DNA of 64,000 nt from Lasiosphaeris hirsuta (taxonomy: Eukaryota > Ascomycota > Sordariomycetes > Sordariales > Lasiosphaeriaceae). Below are positions 59,461 through 64,000 of this stretch, in pieces. The notes below the pieces were generated by a model. That model had not been told where the DNA came from. It saw only the letters and a list, made by a program, of their open reading frames with translations, and did no database searches. The stretch is from the NCBI GenBank assembly GCA_030549175.1, contig JAUKUA010000004.1:3596001-3660000 (forward strand). Direction: 5' to 3'. Positions within the stretch are counted from its first letter, which is position 1, and each line of letters opens with the position of its first letter. The position numbers and the translations under genes were made by a program.

Positions 59461-59767
59461 GGTGGCGGTGCGGTGCGGTGTTGGTCCCTTCAATTCGAGT
59501 CCAATGCAAGATCGAACCGCAATAAATTTTGGAGGTGCCCGCCCGGGGTTTTTTTTTCTTTCAGTGGGGGCATTTCTTATCTTATCACTTATCAGTTTGA
59601 CGCCATCAGCCTTGCGTTGGCCGATCCAACGTCAACCCCTTCGCGCGGCTGAGTTCCTCGCCCCAACACTCCACTGACCGTCCAGTATCACCTGCTCGCG
59701 CCTGGGCTAGCATCACAACGGCCGCGCCGATATTTGCGAACGCCTCGAATCTTGAAGGGGAAAAAAA
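59461..59767. promoter_or_regulatory. Bidirectional promoter, DBP10 / J-protein gene
   Basis: 307 bp between divergent start codons. It contains a T(10) run at about 59549-59558, the kind of poly(dA:dT) tract that keeps housekeeping promoters free of nucleosomes. A second A-run lies just before the J-protein ATG. Confidence 0.55.
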
Positions 59768-60515
59768 ATGGGAGACAAGGCACCAGAAAAGATGGCGGCG
59801 AAAGACGACCCCCCAGCCGATACCCGAGACGCGCTAGAAGTGCTCGAGTCTGAGGCTAAGGAGTGGGATAAAGATGCCGAGATCGATCGCATCCTGAAGG
59901 CCTTTCGCCTCGACGCGTAGGTGCACATGTTAACCCATCGAAAAGGCAAGCAAGTATACTAAGTCCATTCCCTCAAACAGCTATGCCGTCCTCGGTCTCA
60001 AGCCCGGCGTGCCCGAGTCAGACATCAAGAACACGTACCGCAAGAAGTCGCTCCTCATCCATCCTGACAAGACCAAAAATCCGCTGGCGCCCGATGCCTT
60101 TGACCGACTGAAGAAGGCGCAGACAGAGCTGATGGACGAGAAGCACCGGACGACGCTCGACGAGGCCATCGCCGACGCCCGCATGCTGCTGATGCGCGAG
60201 AACAAGTGGACTGTCGACAGCCCCGAGCTGCGCACCGCCGACTTTGAGCGGAAGTGGGCCGACAAGACTAAGGAGGTTCTTATTGATAACGAGCAGCGTC
60301 GCCGTCGTCAGGTCAAGGCGCAAATGCAGGAGGAGGGCCGCGAGCAGCGCAAGGCCGACGAGGAGCTCGACGCCCGTAAGCGTAAGCGCCAGCACGACGA
60401 GGACTGGGAGGCCACCCGTGACCAGCGCATCAGCAGCTGGCGCCAGTTCCAAAAGGGCAAGACCGGAGATGGGTCAGACAAGAAGAAGAAGAAGAAGCTC
60501 AAGCCGATTGGATGA
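59768..60515 (+). CDS. J-domain protein, DNAJC8 / Spf31-like
   Basis: Small nuclear-type Hsp70 co-chaperone. The human (DNAJC8/SPF31) and fission yeast (Spf31) relatives are spliceosome-associated. Exons 59768-59916 and 59981-60515 join to 227 aa. The J domain spans about residues 50-110: YAVLGLKPGVPESDIKNTYR then KKSLLIHPDK, with the essential HPD at 77-79. A long charged coiled region follows (RRRRQVKAQMQEEGREQRKA), then RDQRISSWRQFQKG and a Lys-rich nuclear-type end (KKKKKKLKPIG). The KAFRLDAYAVLGL join across the intron is what DNAJC8 proteins show. Convergent with SYO1. Confidence 0.88.
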
Positions 60516-61115
60516 AGGACCTGAAGCGGAGCACATGCCGTTTTTTTAATAATAAAAAACCAACAAAACATGTCTTTCCCAATTAAGGTATGTAACAGGG
60601 CCTGGGCTCACCCCGCGGAGGATACAAACGTCACGAGGAATGGTCGTGAAGGGTTACAGGAAGCCGTTACGGGCTCGCGAGAAGCACATCAAGCCGAGGC
60701 TATGGGCGTCGAGCACAGTGAGTTGAACTTGAGAACGAGAGAAGCCCTGTTTGAACCTAACCAGCCTTAAAACGCAAAATCAGACTTGCGGAACCTAGCT
60801 GTGTATGTCAGGAGGGCGTGTTCACCCGCAGCACTTGGGAAACTCGTCAAGTCTTCAATGAACAAAGTATTATCACTCAAAATAAAGCGGTCTGTTATAT
60901 TCCAGTCGAAAATTCGCGACCGGCCCCTTTTTATTGACTCCTGTTTTTGATAGCCAACAAGCCCTCCCCAGAGGCGGGGCAGGCTCCTCGCTAAGCCCCA
61001 GCTTGGTATCTCTAGGGTTCGCTTGACATGCATTTATTACCATGGCAGGTGATGACCAAATGTCCGCTCCCAGTATATGCAGCAGATATCCCTACCGCTC
61101 CCATCTCTTGTCTCC
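60516..61115. other. Convergent 3' intergenic region
   Basis: About 600 bp between the stop codons of the J-protein gene and SYO1. No gene visible. Confidence 0.45.
60551..60556 (+). terminator. Probable poly(A) signal of the J-protein gene
   Basis: A canonical AATAAA inside TTTAATAATAAAAAAC, 36 nt after the stop codon. Confidence 0.5.
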
Positions 61116-63271
61116 TCAGCAAGGCGCGTGCTTCTTCTTGTACTGTATGAACCTCGCGAGATTGAGCACCACCTCATCCGCCCTCAATCTCAATTCTTCC
61201 ATCTTCCTCTTGTCAATCCCCTTCGCAATCGTCTTGAGCCTTGGGGTCAAGTCCTCAAGGTGCTTCAGAAACCCGTCGTTCCAGAATACCTTGTCGCAGG
61301 GCGCCTCTTCATCCCCGTATATGTCATAGATCTGGTCCAACGACTCAATGACATCAACAGCCGGCGTGTCCGCATGGCTCAACAGTGTCATCAAAAACAC
61401 ACCCACTTCCCGGTTGACGTTGACGTCTGCCGGGTGGCCCGCTAGCGATCCCAGCACACCGATGCACTTGATACTGAGGCTCTGGAACGGGTCCTCCTGC
61501 TCTTTATCCTCATTGCTAGCAGTCTGGGCCGCGGTTTCATTAGCCGTGGCGCTGGCGGCATCGTGGCGCTTGGCTGCCTCGTAGAGGGCCATGAAGCGGC
61601 GGTGCTGGGTGCCATCCGTGGGGGTTTCGCCGTTGAGACTGCGGGCCACGGCCCATGCCAGGCTGGCCACTAGGGTGGCGAGCTTGAGATCGGCATTGTC
61701 GGCCTCGAGGATGGGTGCGATGGTCTTGCGCCAAATCTTCTTAGCCGCGGGCGCCCAGACGGCAAAGATGTTTGCGTTTTCGCCGTCGGCGAATTCAATG
61801 CAGGAAAATGTCCAGGCAATGTTATTGAGGGCAGAGAAAGCGTGCGCTTGCACAGCCATGTCGTCTTCGTTGTGGATGGTCAACTTGGTGAGTCGGATCA
61901 GCTGCGGAACGGCCTGGCGGATGAGCTCGCGCATCGTGGGCAGGTCGTTCAGGTCACCAGGGGAGGCGATGTCGTCGGCACCAGTGACACGCTCCATGTC
62001 GGCGTCCAGGTCAGCTATGCCATCCTCGTCGTCGTCGTCTTCGTCGCCGTCATCATCACCCTCCAAATCGTCGTCGTCCTTGCCTGAGCCATCCTTGTCG
62101 TCATTGTCACCGTCGTCCTCATCAGAACCGCCGTCTACCTCCATCGCATCGGTTTCATCGATGCCGTTCCACTCCTCGTCGGTCTTAGCGCCGGGCTGGG
62201 GACGGTTACCCTTTTCCAGGGTGACTTGCATGTCTGTGCCGATAGATGCGAGGATCTCGAGAGCGACCTGCGCGATTCCAGCCTCGTTAGGCGTGCCGTG
62301 GCCATTGGTCTTTCCACCGCTAGATGTGATCGGCTCCAGAGCGCGAGATAGGGTAGGAACCAAGAGAGCATCGCATGCGCCGTCCTTACCAGGGCTGTGG
62401 TCGAGCCACTGTAGAGAGGAGAAGACGTTATGCAGCACGCCACAGGCTAGAACTGATCTTGGGCCACCGGCGGCCTGGAGCTTGAGCAGCTGATCGTAGC
62501 ACCGGGTCTCCTGGTCGTCGGTAATAGCCTGACCAAGTGGAAAGTTATCTTCTGACATGGTCATGAGGCAAGAAAGCGCCTCCTCGAAGACCTCCTGTGG
62601 GATGGAATCGGTAGATACGAGGCGGAAGAGAAATCGTAGGATCGTATGGTTTGCGACAATGGCTCCAAGGATCTCATCGCGGGCTACGGAGAGAGCGCCA
62701 AGGAGCGAGAGGAGAGAGCTGGTCATGTTCCATACCAGGCGCTGCTGAGCTTTGAGCAGCTTTGTGAAGGAAGGCTCGGATGCAGTTAGAGTCTCGATAA
62801 TCTAGGCTCGGGCGTCAGTTTAACGGTGTTATCACTTTGAGTAGCTCACATCAGCATGAGCATGAATGTAAAACTCACCGACTTGGTTGCATGCTCAATC
62901 GCAGTTAGTATGTCAAGCCTGTACAAGTGGACACAGAAATCGGCCTCCTCCTCCTGCATGAGCTCCCTGAGAATCTCCCATCCTGCTGCACGGCTGTCGA
63001 TGCTGCTGTCAGTGAGTGTCTCGGTGAGAACAATCGGCACAACCTGCTCCCGGAGAAGCAACTTTCGGCATTTTGTGTCCTGGACAATGTTGGCGATGGC
63101 TCCTGCGGCGGCTGTCCTTGACTTGGGGTCGGGGCTCTGCAAGTCTTTGAGAACTGGGAGAATCTTGGCTTCGCGAAGAGCGGCCAGCTCAGGGTCTGCT
63201 GGGGGCTTGACTGGCTTTGCAATGGGGTTCGCCCGGTTGGGTTGCGCCCTGCTGCGCCGTTGTTTCCCCAT
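61116..63271 (-). CDS. syo1: SYO1 symportin (HEATR3 homologue)
   Basis: Transport adaptor that carries ribosomal proteins uL18 (Rpl5) and uL5 (Rpl11) together into the nucleus for the 5S RNP. Exons 63271-62879 and 62801-61116 join in phase 0 to 692 aa. The N-terminus is basic (MGKQRRSRAQPNR), then ARM repeats (ILPVLKDLQSPDPKSRTAA, GAIANIVQDTKCRKLLL, AGWEILRELMQEEEADF). HEAT-like repeats fill the rest. A long Asp-rich loop sits at about residues 330-380 (GGSDEDDGDNDDKDGSG, DDDGDEDDDDEDG). This matches the ARM-acidic loop-HEAT layout known for Syo1. The intron restores HATKSIIETLTASEPSF. C-terminus: LRLRADEVVLNLARFIQYKK. Confidence 0.9.
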
Positions 63272-63907
63272 TTTGATTTATTTTCAGTTGTCTGAGTTAC
63301 AGAATACCAAGGCTGGTTTCTGATAGGGATTGAGTCGTGATACTTTTCCTCTTCGCTCAGTGGAATATTTCGTTTTATCTTGGTTTTTACTGCCTGTGGA
63401 GCGCATTACATTGGCTGCCCGCAAACAGCCCCTTGGAAAGAAAAAAAAAAAGTACCCGTCGCCAACCCCACCTGTCCCGCAGCGGGACCGTCGCTCGCGA
63501 AACCCAGGGGTCATATGTGACAAGGGCGCTGTTGCGTGGGGGAGAGAGATCGGCGCTAACCGTGCACGGACTCTTCAAGCCACGTTAACGTTAGCTTGTC
63601 GCGCAAGCAGCAAGCATCCAGCGTTTGGCTCCAGGACCAGGGCATATTTGCCTCGAACTTCCACGACCTAGCTCTCTTCCACACGCAACTCGCTCGAGGA
63701 CATGACCACCCACGTCGGATGCGCGAATTAGGGCAGCAAAATAATACTCGATACCACCATCTTCCGCAATGACGAACACATGATCACCCCTTCTCCCGCG
63801 AACGAGTGACCGAAAGCGAGCGATGCTGTTTTGCGTAGCCCCGACTCTCAACCACCTTGCCTATCAACCATTTACGCTTCCTGAAGGGAATGCGCCCAGG
63901 GGACACC
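63272..63907. promoter_or_regulatory. Promoter region of SYO1 and of the right-edge gene
   Basis: About 635 bp. It contains an A(11) run at 63441-63451, a possible nucleosome-excluding tract for SYO1. Short open frames on both strands show no family resemblance. Confidence 0.4.
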
Positions 63908-64000
63908 ATGGGGTCGATATTTCTCAGCAATGAGGAGCTTGGGAAGAAGGACGACGACCACAAGCCGACAAAGATGACTCCCATTCGCGCCCAATGGAAC
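63908..64000 (+). CDS. Possible 5' end of a gene running off the right edge
   Basis: The ATG at 63908 sits in an ACACCATGG context close to the Kozak consensus. It opens a frame that stays open to the window edge (31 codons, beginning MGSIFLSNEELGKKDDDHKP). Charged and coding-like, but too short to name. Confidence 0.35.
   Translation, partial: MGSIFLSNEELGKKDDDHKPTKMTPIRAQWN

Overview
This is a piece of a filamentous ascomycete nuclear genome, most likely a Sordariomycete. The genes are intron-containing, with short introns (about 40-75 bp, one of 200 bp), GT...AG ends and internal CTAAC/CTGAC-like branch sites. Protein families such as CSF1, IML1, LST4 and SYO1 appear in their typical filamentous-fungal sizes, and coding DNA is GC-rich. 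Exon joins were read by eye from frame continuity, splice consensus and family resemblance; nothing was aligned or searched.

Layout, left to right. An OST-alpha/TMEM184 (DUF300) membrane protein runs off the left edge (1-1261, minus), divergent from a very large CSF1/BLTP1-type bridge-like lipid transfer protein (2121-12079, plus). A RING-IBR-RING protein with an Arg/Ser-rich repeat tail follows (12803-16172, minus). Then come about 14 kb of mostly gene-poor DNA (16.2-30.4 kb) with microsatellites, a tRNA-like relic and palindromes, holding one Zn2Cys6 transcription factor (21209-23691, minus). A secreted beta-propeller lactonase-like gene (30469-31941, minus) precedes another gene-poor stretch.

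The central block is rich in proteins whose families act at the vacuole: an LST4/FNIP homologue (34752-38489, minus), a ZRC1-like zinc transporter (41890-43508, minus), IML1/DEPDC5 (46190-52135, plus) and a VCX1-type Ca2+/H+ exchanger (54076-55976, plus). A fungal HNH-domain protein (44879-45924, minus) lies among them. LST4 and IML1 are both subunits of GTPase-activating complexes for the Rag/Gtr GTPases that report amino acids to TORC1.

The right end is compact housekeeping DNA: DBP10 helicase (56612-59460, minus), divergent from a DNAJC8/Spf31-like J-protein (59768-60515, plus), then SYO1 symportin (61116-63271, minus) and a possible gene start at the right edge. DBP10 and SYO1 both serve 60S ribosomal subunit production.

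I found no CRISPR array, rRNA, intact transposon, NLR cluster or biosynthetic gene cluster, and nothing I can honestly call a new biological system. The most checkable novelties are an in-frame, stop-free 63-nt intron inside the catalytic RING2 of the RBR protein, two microexons, the vacuole/TORC1 neighbourhood, and the structure-prone gene-poor island around the transcription factor.
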